64,000 nt of DNA, taken from assembly GCA_016932165.1 (NCBI GenBank), contig JAFGDK010000074.1:1-64000 (forward strand), in the 5' to 3' direction. Source of the DNA: Anaerolineales bacterium (GTDB taxonomy: Bacteria; Chloroflexota; Anaerolineae; Anaerolineales; UBA11579). This document shows, in pieces, positions 34,428 to 42,806 of this stretch. Below the pieces are notes generated by a model. That model ran no database searches, was not told the DNA's origin, and saw only the letters and a program-made list of their open reading frames with translations. The translations under genes were made by a program, and so were the position numbers. Within the stretch, counting starts at the first letter, position 1. The number at the start of each line of letters is the position of its first letter.

Positions 34428-35501
34428 TTGAGTACCAAGCCGCGTGACACTGAATCCGGAAAAAAGATCCGCCTGACCAGTTACTCCCGCTGTGCGGGTT
34501 GAGCATCTAAACTAAGCGCGGAAGCGCTGGCGCAGGTGCTGCGACCAGTTAAAGGGGTTTTTTCGGGGTTGGAGTTTCCGGACCTGCTGGTGGGGCTGAA
34601 CGATCCTGATGATGCTGCTGTCTGGCGGCTGGATGAAGCCCGTGCATTGGTGGTGACCACTGATTTTTTTACACCGGTGGTGGATGACCCCTATGATTAC
34701 GGTGCGATCGCGGCTGCCAACAGCCTGTCCGATGTGTATGCGATGGGTGGTAAGCCTTTTCTGGCTTTGAATGTATTGGGATTGCCAGAGTCTCTGGCCG
34801 CAGATGTCGGCGGGCAAATATTGCTTGGCGGTGCAGAGAAAGCCAAAGAAGCGGGCGTGGTAGTGGCTGGTGGCCACAGCATTCAGGATGAAGAACCTAA
34901 ATACGGCCTGATTGTGCTGGGATTCGTGCACCCTGAGAAGGCTATCACCAAAACCGGGGCAAAACCCGGAGACCGGCTGTTCCTGACCAAACCGTTGGGG
35001 TTTGGCGTGACCACATCGGCGTTGAAGAAAGAAAAAGCCGATCCGGCGGATGTTCAAGAGGTGATCGGCTGGATGAAACAATTGAATGATAAATCGGCTG
35101 ATCTGGCGGTTAGCATTGGTGTGCGCGGATGTACCGATATCACCGGATTCAGCCTGCTGGGGCATGCTGCTGAAATGGCGGAAGGTTCAGGGGTGGGGCT
35201 GCGGCTCCACTTCAGCCAGATTCCGGTTGTAGATTGTGGTTACAAATATGCACAAGAGTGGCACTTCCCTGGGGGAGCCTTTAATAATCGTTTGTATTTT
35301 GGCAAGCAGGTCTCCTTCAATGTGGATCTGGATGAATACAAGCAGATGCTGCTCTTTGATCCCCAGACCAGCGGTGGGCTGTTATTAAGCGTTCCGCCTG
35401 GAGGGATTGAGAAATTTGTCTCCCTGGCGAAGAAAGTTGATCAACCCATATGGGAAATCGGCGAAGTAGTTGAAGGCCATGGGATTGTGGTATTGGACTG
35501 A
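34428..35501 (+). CDS. selD: Selenide, water dikinase SelD containing selenocysteine (in-frame UGA)
   Basis: The 357-aa protein makes selenophosphate from selenide and ATP, the selenium donor for Sec and selenouridine. TTG 34428 has AAGGAG upstream. Codon 25 is an in-frame TGA (34500-34502) within the motif reading CAG-U-ASK, exactly where SelD has its catalytic Cys or Sec, three residues before the conserved Lys. Without recoding the frame would seem to begin only at 34536 and lose the active site. The rest carries the AIRS-type ATP-binding folds (DDAAVWRL, VTTDFFTPVVDDPYDYGAIAAAN, GVTTSAL, DPQTSGGLL). The organism should therefore have SelA, SelB and tRNA-Sec. Confidence 0.92.
34500..34539 (+). 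promoter_or_regulatory. Bacterial SECIS-like hairpin at the selD UGA codon
   Basis: Directly after the TGA, GCATCT (34503-34508) pairs with AGGTGC (34534-34539), including one G-U pair. Above an internal loop, AGCGC (34515-34519) pairs with GCGCT (34524-34528) around a GGAA loop. Position and apical G residues fit a bacterial SECIS recognised by SelB. Confidence 0.7.
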
Positions 35502-35529
35502 CCGCCAAACATTGATATAAAACAAAGGT

Positions 35530-35560
35530 GAAACAACCTCCATCGATTGGAGGTTGTTTC
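35530..35560. terminator. Hairpin between convergent selD and phosphoesterase genes
   Basis: A 13-bp perfect stem (GAAACAACCTCCA and its complement) with a five-base loop lies between convergent genes. The T-rich flank is on the minus-strand side, so it probably terminates the phosphoesterase gene best. Confidence 0.65.
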
Positions 35561-35597
35561 ACGTAAGAGAGGAGAAAAGAAAGTTGAGGAGTAATCC

Positions 35598-36989
35598 CTA
35601 TAGGCAGCAGGATTTACTTTCCACTTCTTTTGGGTAGAATTTCTGGCTGAAGCCAGACCAATAATCAAAGGACCAATCCGGTTCCCCTGGCCGGGAGGAT
35701 TTTGAGGGATTCTCACCTGGGCCATATAGTACTGCATAGGCCAGGGCTTTTATGCTGCCAAAATACTCGTGGTCCCTGGAGGTGGGGATTACATTTCGCC
35801 AGGTGCCGGTGTTGATATGGTAGCGCTCAACGCCGTCTCTGGTATTAATCAATGAGACTTCCGGGGTGTGGGTATGCCCGGTAATCACACATTTTATTGA
35901 ACCGCCGTTCTGGTAGAGGGCTGCTTCGCGTCCTGCAAAATTGCCTGATTCGGGGAGGTGAGCGCGTTGGCTGATAAGGCGTGAGATGCGCTGGATTACC
36001 CACAGCGGAATTCCACTGCGCCATGGTCTGAGTTTTAGAAGGGTCAGGATGGTACCTGCGAGACTGCTTTCCGTTGGGTTGTAACGCCCCAATTCCTGTA
36101 AGAAGAATCGGTTCTTGGCCATCATCTCGAAGGTTTCGATCATAATCGGCTCGAGATAGCGCCAGACCTGGCGGGGGGTCATATTGGGAGTGGTCAGTAA
36201 ATAATGCATGGTTGCCGTTAACGGACGGACATCATCGAAATTTGCCAGCCTGGTGTACAGATTTTGCAGATTTTTGTTGTTTTCAATTTCTTGCCGGTCA
36301 TAGGTCTGGGTAAAAAAGTAGAGCAGTTTGTTGCCAAATTCCAGCGCTAGAAAGTCTCCCAATGAAGGGGCATCGTAGATTTCTTCCGCGATCGAATTTG
36401 GGATATGTTCGTTGTGGTTAAATTTCTTGGAGAAATTGGCGCTATCATATTCATGCCCATGACGGATCAGGGCAATTGGGCTGCCATCTGGGGAGAAGGT
36501 GTGGGTGTGAGGAATGTAGCTGTCATCATCACCAATTCCGAGCAGCAACCGGGCCTTGCGACGGGTGGCAGGGGTCGCATTTACGATCCTGTCGTGATTG
36601 CCTATGAGGTAATGCAGCTTCACAGGGATATTGAAATAATTTTGCAGGTTGCGGAAGATGTCGAGAGTGGCGCCGGCGTGTTCTTCTTCTGCAATTGAAT
36701 CCAGGATTTCAAGAATTCGCTGCTCAAGGATTACACCGGGTTTGATTTGGCTGAGGTGTACATAGGGCCGGATTTCATCCTGGTACCAGACGGGGGATTT
36801 GAACATTTCAAAAATGTCACCTGCCAGCACCAGATCAAGATGATTGGCTTGATTGACCTCAGCCTCGCGCACCAGCCTGGTCACAAAACGCTGGTAGGTA
36901 ATGTGCTCAAGGTTTTTATTGCTGAATAAGGTGCTGTTTACACCGTTATTGGCATGTACAAGGTGTAGGTCGGAGATCACTGCGAGCAT
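35598..36989 (-). CDS. Metallophosphoesterase of unknown substrate
   Basis: The 463-aa calcineurin-like phosphoesterase has its motifs in order: SDLHL (residues 6-10), LAGDIFEM (about 55-62), GNHDRIV (about 130), RHGHEYD (about 184) and GHTHTPE near 370. The domain is interrupted by a helical region of about 140 residues between the fourth and last motifs, larger than in UDP-2,3-diacylglucosamine hydrolases, which share the motif pattern. It could act on a nucleotide or lipid phosphate. It stands alone. Confidence 0.8.
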   Translation of the reverse strand: MLAVISDLHLVHANNGVNSTLFSNKNLEHITYQRFVTRLVREAEVNQANHLDLVLAGDIFEMFKSPVWYQDEIRPYVHLSQIKPGVILEQRILEILDSIAEEEHAGATLDIFRNLQNYFNIPVKLHYLIGNHDRIVNATPATRRKARLLLGIGDDDSYIPHTHTFSPDGSPIALIRHGHEYDSANFSKKFNHNEHIPNSIAEEIYDAPSLGDFLALEFGNKLLYFFTQTYDRQEIENNKNLQNLYTRLANFDDVRPLTATMHYLLTTPNMTPRQVWRYLEPIMIETFEMMAKNRFFLQELGRYNPTESSLAGTILTLLKLRPWRSGIPLWVIQRISRLISQRAHLPESGNFAGREAALYQNGGSIKCVITGHTHTPEVSLINTRDGVERYHINTGTWRNVIPTSRDHEYFGSIKALAYAVLYGPGENPSKSSRPGEPDWSFDYWSGFSQKFYPKEVESKSCCL

Positions 36990-37158
36990 TGTAAGTTTCT
37001 CTTATTTAGTTGCGTCTAAAAATTAATTACACTCAAGTTATAGCATTGAACAGCTAGAATGTAGTTAACGATATGTCAAAGTCTATTTAAGGTTTATTTC
37101 AACACCCTGCCGGTGAAAAGATTCACCCAGGGAATCAGAATATCAAGGAGATAAAAAA

Positions 37159-37680
37159 ATGCTAATTGGTGAACGATTGGAAAAAGCGATCAACGAACAG
37201 ATTGGGAATGAATTTGGCGCAAGCATGGAATATTTACAGATTGCCTCTTATTTTGACACAGAGGATATGCTCAAATTCGCCGCTATCTTTTTTAATCAGG
37301 CGGCTGAAGAAAATGCACATGCGATGAAACTGTTGCGGTATGTGCTGGATGCCGGCGGGGAGGTTGAGATTCCGGCGATTACCAAGCCGCGTAAGCAGTT
37401 TGAGTCTGCCGCAGATGCTGTCCAGGTAGCCCTAGATTGGGAGGTCACCGTGACAGGTCAGATCAATAATCTGATGCAGATAGCAGTAGAAGAAAAGGAT
37501 TTCATCGCTCAGGAATTCCTGCGCTGGTTTGTGAATGAACAGCTTGAGGAAATCTCCAAGATGAGCACGATCCTGAACATCATCAAACGGGCAGGAAAGG
37601 ACCTTCTCACCGCTGAGACATACATCACTGAGATGATTGCCGAGATCCAAACTGTGGAGGGCGGTGCGGCAAAAGAGTAA
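37159..37680 (+). CDS. Ferritin
   Basis: The 173-aa four-helix protein matches bacterial non-haem ferritin: E17-like NEFGASMEYLQIASYFD, the ferroxidase EENAHAMKLL (about residues 50-59) and QEFLRWFVNEQLEEI in the fourth helix. It oxidises and stores iron in a 24-mer shell. ATG 37159 has AAGGAG upstream. It lies far from the feo operon. The 169-base upstream gap contains no convincing DtxR box, so iron control is not shown. A strong terminator follows. Confidence 0.92.
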   Translation: MLIGERLEKAINEQIGNEFGASMEYLQIASYFDTEDMLKFAAIFFNQAAEENAHAMKLLRYVLDAGGEVEIPAITKPRKQFESAADAVQVALDWEVTVTGQINNLMQIAVEEKDFIAQEFLRWFVNEQLEEISKMSTILNIIKRAGKDLLTAETYITEMIAEIQTVEGGAAKE

Positions 37681-37700
37681 AGACTGCCAGGATTTATTTG

Positions 37701-37736
37701 GAAACACCTTGATCTTAAATCAGGGTGTTTCTTTTT
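37701..37736 (+). terminator. Rho-independent terminator after ferritin
   Basis: GAAACACCTTGAT pairs with ATCAGGGTGTTTC around a four-base loop, followed by five T residues. Confidence 0.88.
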
Positions 37737-37804
37737 GGGGAGAGGGCTAGAAATATTTACCCAAATTAGATAAATTATGTGTTAAAATTACTGTTGTTAA
37801 AAGC

Positions 37805-37832
37805 TTGTAAACAGACAAAAGTTTACTATAAT
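37805..37832 (+). promoter_or_regulatory. Promoter of the 65-aa orphan gene
   Basis: TTGTAA (37805-37810), a 16-base spacer and a perfect TATAAT (37827-37832) lie about 38 bases before ATG 37870. Confidence 0.65.
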
Positions 37833-37869
37833 AAGTTAATGGATAATTATGACTAAAAGGAGGATTGCG

Positions 37870-38067
37870 ATGGCCTTTGAATATACAAATTCAAAAGGGA
37901 AAACCTACTACCTTCATGGACGGTGGACCACACTCAAGGGTGGCGGGGAGCGAATGATCTATTTCTTCGCTGGCGAGGTCAAGGATGGCGCGTTGGATGC
38001 AGTTCCGGATGGCTATATGGTCTCTGAGACCAAGAGCGGTTTACCAGTCTTGAAAAAGGCCGCGTAG
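37870..38067 (+). CDS. Small soluble protein of unknown function (65 aa)
   Basis: The protein starts at ATG 37870, which has AGGAGG six bases upstream; a second in-frame ATG at 37849 lies before that site. It reads as a short beta-rich domain (FEYTNSKGKTYYLHGR, then YFFAGEV and a Tyr/Val-rich strand) and ends in two Lys and two Ala residues. It has no Cys or membrane segment. With its own promoter, excellent ribosome site and strong terminator it is a well-expressed single gene. I do not recognise the family with certainty. Confidence 0.7.
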   Translation: MAFEYTNSKGKTYYLHGRWTTLKGGGERMIYFFAGEVKDGALDAVPDGYMVSETKSGLPVLKKAA

Positions 38068-38090
38068 TTCTTTCTGCATTCATTGATGTT

Positions 38091-38123
38091 AAAAAACACA
38101 ACCGACTGGTTGTGTTTTTTTTT
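38091..38123 (+). terminator. Rho-independent terminator after the 65-aa gene
   Basis: AAAACACAACC pairs with GGTTGTGTTTT around a GACT loop and runs into nine T residues. Confidence 0.9.
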
Positions 38124-38143
38124 CTTGGTCTCTGCAGCGGATA

Positions 38144-38172
38144 TTGACCCAAATTTCACAATCATTTATAAT
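38144..38172 (+). promoter_or_regulatory. Promoter of the riboswitch-controlled ABC operon
   Basis: TTGACC (38144-38149), a 17-base spacer and TATAAT (38167-38172) lie about 40 bases upstream of the FMN aptamer. Confidence 0.75.
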
Positions 38173-38214
38173 TCACACACAATCAATCTGAGCCGGAATC
38201 CTATAGGCTCTTCA

Positions 38215-38354
38215 TACCTTCGGGGCAGGGTGAGTGACAGGTCTAGACCTGTTGCAATTCCCGATCGGTGGTACAGCCCACGAGCAGGTTTTTCCAGCCT
38301 GCATGATCTGGTGTAATTCCAGGGCCGACGGTATAGTCCGGATGAAAGAAGGAT
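38215..38354 (+). promoter_or_regulatory. FMN riboswitch (RFN element)
   Basis: The conserved FMN aptamer blocks appear in order: CTTCGGGGCAGGGTG, AATTCCCGATCGGTGGTA, AGCCCACGAGC, TGATCTGGTGTAATTCCAG, GGGCCGACGGTATAGTCCGG and ATGAAAGAAGG. The outer P1 stem is CCTTC (38217-38221) with GAAGG (38348-38352). FMN binding should favour the terminator at 38406-38432 and switch off the downstream transporter when flavin is sufficient. Together with the promoter and terminator it explains the 437-base gap before the permease gene. Confidence 0.95.
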
Positions 38355-38405
38355 GCACCAGGCAAGCGCGAGAGCGCGGATCTCCTGTGTGCCGAAAGCA
38401 GCACC

Positions 38406-38432
38406 CCGAAAACATATCGTTTTCGGTTTTTT
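38406..38432 (+). terminator. Riboswitch expression-platform terminator
   Basis: CCGAAAAC pairs with GTTTTCGG around a five-base loop and is followed by six T residues, 50 bases after the FMN aptamer. Confidence 0.85.
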
Positions 38433-38505
38433 GTTCTAGGCGTTGTCTTTCTGGATTGAAATCCTTTTCCAGCCCCGGGGGAAATTGGCTGGTGGCATCT
38501 CAATT

Positions 38506-39312
38506 ATGGAGAAAAACAGGAGTGAACTAAAAATATCTGCAAAAGGCAGGAGGAATGGCCTCTTCCTGCTGCCGTTCACCATCGCGCTGGCCCTCTTCCT
38601 CTGGTATCTGATCGTGTGGCTGGGAGATTTGCCGTCGTTTATCCTGCCGACACCTGATTTGGTAATAGCTCGCTTTCTTCAAATCTTACAGGATGGTTCT
38701 CTGTTAAAGCATTTTGGCATCACATTAGGGGAAGTCTTGCTTGGGTTGGGTTTTGGTTCTGTGACAGCAGCCTTGTTGGGGTATCTTCTGGCAAAATCCA
38801 AGCGTCTGGAGCGGCTTCTGGCGCCATATATTGTGGCCAGCCAATCAGTGCCAGTGGTGGCGATTGCCCCACTGCTGATCATCTGGTTTGGTCCTGGGCT
38901 GCTCTCAAAGGTGTTGATCTGCGCCCTGATTGTGTTCTTCCCGATTTTAATCAACACTGTGGTGGGCGTCCGGGCAGTGCCAGCAGACCTGTATGATCTG
39001 ATGCGCTCCCTGAAAGCCACCCGCTGGCAGGTGTTCAGCCAACTGGAGGTGCCGGCAGCTATGCCAGTGCTGCTGGGCGGTCTGCGCATTGGCGCCACCC
39101 TCTCAGTGATCGGCGCAGTGGTGGGAGAATTTGTTGGATCTGACCGCGGGCTTGGTTTCCTGATCAATGTGGGACGCGGCCAATATGATGTTGCCCTGGT
39201 GTTTGTGGCTGTTTTTAGTCTGGTGTTCATGGCGTTGATGCTTTATGGCCTGGTTGTTTTATTGGAGTCTCGGTTGCTGGCATGGCAGCAGCGGCCTGAA
39301 GATGATGAATGA
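38506..39312 (+). CDS. ribX: ABC transporter permease, probable riboflavin importer RibX
   Basis: The 268-aa permease has about six membrane helices and the EAA-type coupling loop (ALKATRWQVFSQLEVPAAMPVLLGGLRIG, about residues 175-205) of the SsuC/TauC/ThiX group. The FMN riboswitch upstream and the THI5-like binding protein downstream point to uptake of riboflavin or a flavin precursor, as described for RibXY of Chloroflexus. ATG 38506 is preferred, although its ribosome site is weak; the longer frame from TTG 38443 begins only 11 bases after the terminator. Confidence 0.82.
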   Translation: MEKNRSELKISAKGRRNGLFLLPFTIALALFLWYLIVWLGDLPSFILPTPDLVIARFLQILQDGSLLKHFGITLGEVLLGLGFGSVTAALLGYLLAKSKRLERLLAPYIVASQSVPVVAIAPLLIIWFGPGLLSKVLICALIVFFPILINTVVGVRAVPADLYDLMRSLKATRWQVFSQLEVPAAMPVLLGGLRIGATLSVIGAVVGEFVGSDRGLGFLINVGRGQYDVALVFVAVFSLVFMALMLYGLVVLLESRLLAWQQRPEDDE

Positions 39313-39333
39313 TTACCATACAGGAGATTACGG

Positions 39334-40335
39334 TTGATGATGAAACGGATAACAAGAATTTTACTGAGTGGCATGATTTTGGCGGTTTTCCTGGCTGCTT
39401 GTGGGTCTGGGAGTGAACCGGAAGAGATAATCACTGAGGGAGATTTAATCGAAGTGATTCTCCCGCTGGGATATATTCCAAATATCCAGTTTGCGCCGTT
39501 GTACGTTGCTGTGGAAAAAGGATACTTTAAAGAGGCTGGCTTTGATGTCAGTTTTGATTACCGGTTCGAGACGGATGGTTTGGCATTGGTGGGCCAGGGT
39601 GAGCTTCCCTTTGCAGTTGTCTCAGGCGAGCAGGTGCTGCTGGCTCGTGCCCAGGGTGTACCGGTGAAGTATGTGGTTTCTTGGTATCAGAACTTCCCGG
39701 TCGGTGTGACTGCCAAGGTTGAATCTGGCATCCGCACCCCAGAAGACCTGGTAGGCAAAAGTGTAGGGCTTCCTGGTCTCTACGGTGCGAATTACATTGG
39801 TCTGATCGCCTTGCTGAATGCTGCTGGTGTGGATCCGGCCGATCTCACCTTGGAGTCGATTGGTTATAACCAGGTGGAGGCTTTGGTTTCTGATCAGCAA
39901 GATGCGGTGGCAATTTATGTCACCAATGAGCCGGTGCAATTACGCGCCCAGGGATATGAGATCGATGAGATCCATGTGTCTGATTATGTGCAGTTAGTTG
40001 GCAACGGAATCATTACCAATGAAGAACTGATTGCCACCGATCCGCAGCTGGTTGAGCGATTTGTGAAAGCATTTTTAGAGGGCTTGGCCGATGCAATCGC
40101 TGACCCCGAAGAAGCCTACCAGCTCAGCCTGAACCATGTGGAAGGGTTGGCCGATGCGGATAAGACCATCCAAATGGAAGTGCTTCGCCGCTCGATTGGT
40201 TATTGGGAAGCGGAACCTTTAGGAAAAATTAATCCGGACGGCTGGGATAATATGCTGGAAGTACTTCTAAGTATGGAGCTGCTGGCCGAGCCGATCCCGG
40301 TTGAGGAGGCTTACACTACGGAATTTGTGAAGTGA
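39334..40335 (+). CDS. ribY: THI5/NMT1-like substrate-binding lipoprotein, probable RibY
   Basis: The 333-aa protein has a lipoprotein signal with lipobox FLAAC (Cys at about residue 23) and an NMT1/THI5-like periplasmic-binding fold: LGYIPNIQFAPLYVAVEKGYFKEAGFDV, the typical first strand-helix, then VGLPGLYGANYIGL. It should capture riboflavin outside the membrane for the neighbouring permease. AGGAG lies seven bases before TTG 39334; ATGs at 39337 and 39340 are alternatives giving nearly the same protein. Confidence 0.85.
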   Translation: MMMKRITRILLSGMILAVFLAACGSGSEPEEIITEGDLIEVILPLGYIPNIQFAPLYVAVEKGYFKEAGFDVSFDYRFETDGLALVGQGELPFAVVSGEQVLLARAQGVPVKYVVSWYQNFPVGVTAKVESGIRTPEDLVGKSVGLPGLYGANYIGLIALLNAAGVDPADLTLESIGYNQVEALVSDQQDAVAIYVTNEPVQLRAQGYEIDEIHVSDYVQLVGNGIITNEELIATDPQLVERFVKAFLEGLADAIADPEEAYQLSLNHVEGLADADKTIQMEVLRRSIGYWEAEPLGKINPDGWDNMLEVLLSMELLAEPIPVEEAYTTEFVK

Positions 40336-40342
40336 GGTTAGA

Positions 40343-41110
40343 TTGAGCGCTGCTGACGCCGCCTTTCTGATTGTAGATCGGCTGTCTGTTTCATTCCCCA
40401 ATGGAAATGGGGGGTTGAATGTATTGGACGATATCTCCTTTTCAATCCAAGAATCGGAGTTTGTTTGCCTGTTGGGTCCCTCTGGCAGCGGCAAATCTAC
40501 TTTGCTTCGGATACTGGCTGGCTTGTTGGCTTATCAGCATGGGGAGGTAATCCTGGACAGGCAGCGGTTGGATGGGCCTCGGTCTGGCGTGGGAATTGTG
40601 TTCCAGAAGGCTAACCTGATGCCCTGGCGCACCGTGCGGGAAAATATTCAACTCCCTCTTGATCTGAACTCGGGCAGCCAATCAATTTCAGCCGAAACAG
40701 TGGAGGAATTGATTGATCTGGTAGGATTGTCTGGCTTTGAGGATACCCTGCCGCGTGAGTTGTCAGGTGGGATGGCACAGCGGGTGGCCATTGCTCGCGC
40801 CCTGGTGCATGATCCAGGCTTGCTGCTGCTGGATGAGCCCTTTGGGGCTTTGGATGCCCTGACGCGGGAACGCATGGCAGGTGAGTTACTGCGTATTTGG
40901 CACGCCCGTCAGAAAACTGTGTTCATGGTGACACATGATATTGGTGAGGCTGTTTACCTTTCAGACCGGGTGCTGGCTTTCTCTGACCGGCCAGCAAAAA
41001 TCAGCCTCGATTTGAAGGTGGATTTACCGCGCCCCCGCGAGCTAGAGATGCGGTATACTCCTGTATTTGGAGAGATGGCTCTCCAATTAAGGAATGCACT
41101 GCGGCCCTGA
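40343..41110 (+). CDS. ABC transporter ATP-binding protein of the riboflavin importer
   Basis: The 255-aa ATPase has Walker A GPSGSGKST (about residues 43-51), signature LSGGMAQR (about 137-144) and Walker B LLLLDEPFGALD (about 157-168), of the SsuB/TauB group. It powers RibX. In some Chloroflexi the RibXY genes lack a dedicated ATPase next to them; here it is part of the operon. TTG 40343 is the start, with GAGG upstream. Confidence 0.85.
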   Translation: MSAADAAFLIVDRLSVSFPNGNGGLNVLDDISFSIQESEFVCLLGPSGSGKSTLLRILAGLLAYQHGEVILDRQRLDGPRSGVGIVFQKANLMPWRTVRENIQLPLDLNSGSQSISAETVEELIDLVGLSGFEDTLPRELSGGMAQRVAIARALVHDPGLLLLDEPFGALDALTRERMAGELLRIWHARQKTVFMVTHDIGEAVYLSDRVLAFSDRPAKISLDLKVDLPRPRELEMRYTPVFGEMALQLRNALRP

Positions 41111-41137
41111 AAAATTGGAGAATAATTGGAGCATGCA

Positions 41138-42043
41138 ATGAAGAAATTAATATTTGGACTGGTGTTGATCGGTGTGTTGAGCGTGACCTCGCTTGCTGGT
41201 GCTCAAACAAGCTTAAAATTTGATCAGGTGCAGATCCAGTTCTGGCCGGAGTATGACCGCCCTGAAATGTTGGTGATTTTTACCCTGGAACTGCCGGCTG
41301 AACAGGCTTTGCCGGTAGAGCTGTCTGTGCGTATTCCGGCACGGGTAGCCTCCCCCACTGCTGTGGCTGTGCTGGAAGGAAATCAGCTTGTCACCAGGGA
41401 GTATTCGCTCTCATCCGAGGACCCGTGGACGGTGGTTACTCTGACAGCGGATTCTCCGGTGATCCAATTGGAATATTACGACCCCCTCCTAAGCCAATCT
41501 GACCGATCTCGTGATTTCCAATTCGAATGGTTTTTTGATTATCCACTTGATGAACTGGTGATCGCTGTCAAACAGCCGGTTCATGCTGTTGATCTGGTCT
41601 TCTCGCCTGATCTAGGTGTACCAACCGCCGGGGCAGATGGGTTGGATTTCTATAGTGCCAGTTTTGGAGCGCTGCCGGCTGGGGAGGTCTTCGCCTTCTC
41701 ACTGCAGTACCAAAAATCCGATGACCTGCTCAGCGCTGAACTGCTCTCCCAACCACTGGCTGAGGAGAGTGTTCAACCAGGCGCCACTGCAGGACAACAA
41801 AACCAATTCCCCGCCTGGGGATGGGTGATTGTCGGCGCGGGTGCGGTGATTATTGCTGCTGGGGGTGTATATCTCTGGTCTATCAACACCCCAACGGCAT
41901 TCAGCCGCTACCGGCAGAAGAAAGCTCGTTCACGCACTGCCAGATCTGGCGTGCCAGATGTTGTTTATTGCCATCAGTGCGGATTCCAGGCCAAACGGGG
42001 GGATAATTTCTGCCGCGAATGTGGTGAAAAATTGCGCCGCTAG
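41138..42043 (+). CDS. Secreted-domain membrane protein with C-terminal zinc ribbon
   Basis: The 301-aa protein has a signal peptide (ending LAGAQ, about residue 22), an extracellular beta-rich domain, one membrane helix (about 230-252) and a cytoplasmic zinc ribbon with two Cys pairs (CHQCG and CRECG). This is a common layout in Chloroflexi for proteins of unknown function. ATG 41138 has GGAG seven bases upstream. It lies 27 bases after the riboflavin ATPase gene, so it may be in the FMN-controlled operon, though no role in flavin transport is evident. Confidence 0.65.
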   Translation: MKKLIFGLVLIGVLSVTSLAGAQTSLKFDQVQIQFWPEYDRPEMLVIFTLELPAEQALPVELSVRIPARVASPTAVAVLEGNQLVTREYSLSSEDPWTVVTLTADSPVIQLEYYDPLLSQSDRSRDFQFEWFFDYPLDELVIAVKQPVHAVDLVFSPDLGVPTAGADGLDFYSASFGALPAGEVFAFSLQYQKSDDLLSAELLSQPLAEESVQPGATAGQQNQFPAWGWVIVGAGAVIIAAGGVYLWSINTPTAFSRYRQKKARSRTARSGVPDVVYCHQCGFQAKRGDNFCRECGEKLRR

Positions 42044-42155
42044 GGTTGCTTATGACATTTGTCCCTTGAGATCTAGGGCAAGTGTAATAGACTAAATCAG
42101 ATATTCTTGGTAAGATTAGTTTTGGCAAGTTTAAATGAATAGGAAAGGTAAATTT

Positions 42156-42184
42156 TCGACAAACAGTTCTACTAGTAGTAAAAT
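42156..42184 (+). promoter_or_regulatory. Promoter of the cytochrome c maturation operon
   Basis: TCGACA (42156-42161), a 17-base spacer and TAAAAT (42179-42184) precede ATG 42216, which has its own GGAGG site. Confidence 0.6.
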
Positions 42185-42215
42185 TTATTGCTTTTAGACC
42201 TGTATGGAGGTTTGA

Positions 42216-42734
42216 ATGGAACACCTTGATTCTTATGAAGAGCCGGTTGGCAATCCCAATCGCGCAAAATTTATTTTTGGCGGATTGGTAATCCTGGCAG
42301 CAGTAGTGTACTTAATCATTTCATCAACACGCGCAGGAGCCCAATATTTCTTTACAGTTGATGAATTGATGGCCAGAGGGGAGAATGCGGTAGGAACCCG
42401 AGCCAAGATCTCCGGCGCAGTGATTGGAGAAACCATTGATTATGATGCTGAGTCCCTCACCCTGCGTTTCACGGTTGCCCATGTGCCCGCAGACAATGAT
42501 CTCCTGGAAGATGAAGGCGGGCTGGCAATAGCCCTCCATCAGGCAGTGACAGACCCAAATCGAAAGCGTATGGAAGTGGTTTATTACGGCGTGATGCCAG
42601 ACTTGCTTCAAAATGAAGCGCAGGCGATCATGACTGGCGAACTGGGTGAGAACGGTGTTTTTGTAGCTGATGAACTGCTGCTTAAATGCCCCACCAGGTA
42701 TGATGAAGCACTACCTGAGCAATCTGAGGGATAA
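42216..42734 (+). CDS. ccmE: Cytochrome c maturation haem chaperone CcmE, cysteine type
   Basis: The 172-aa protein has one N-terminal membrane helix (about residues 15-33) and an OB-fold periplasmic domain, as CcmE. CcmE normally holds haem on a His in an HxxxY motif. Here the motif is LKCPTRY with Cys158 and Tyr162, the CxxxY variant known from some archaea and delta-proteobacteria such as Desulfovibrio. It carries haem from CcmC to CcmF. It opens the ccm operon. Confidence 0.88.
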   Translation: MEHLDSYEEPVGNPNRAKFIFGGLVILAAVVYLIISSTRAGAQYFFTVDELMARGENAVGTRAKISGAVIGETIDYDAESLTLRFTVAHVPADNDLLEDEGGLAIALHQAVTDPNRKRMEVVYYGVMPDLLQNEAQAIMTGELGENGVFVADELLLKCPTRYDEALPEQSEG

Positions 42735-42806
42735 GAAAACCCTTTAGCGAGGTGCAAACCTCTCAGCCATCCATTTTTATCGTTTTCTTGAAAAGGAGAT
42801 GCCTTC

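Noticed and set aside
37006-37020. TTTAG-N6-CTAAA dyad upstream of ferritin as a DtxR box
   Set aside because: It is 140 bases from the ferritin start, matches the box poorly and lies nearer the divergent phosphoesterase gene.
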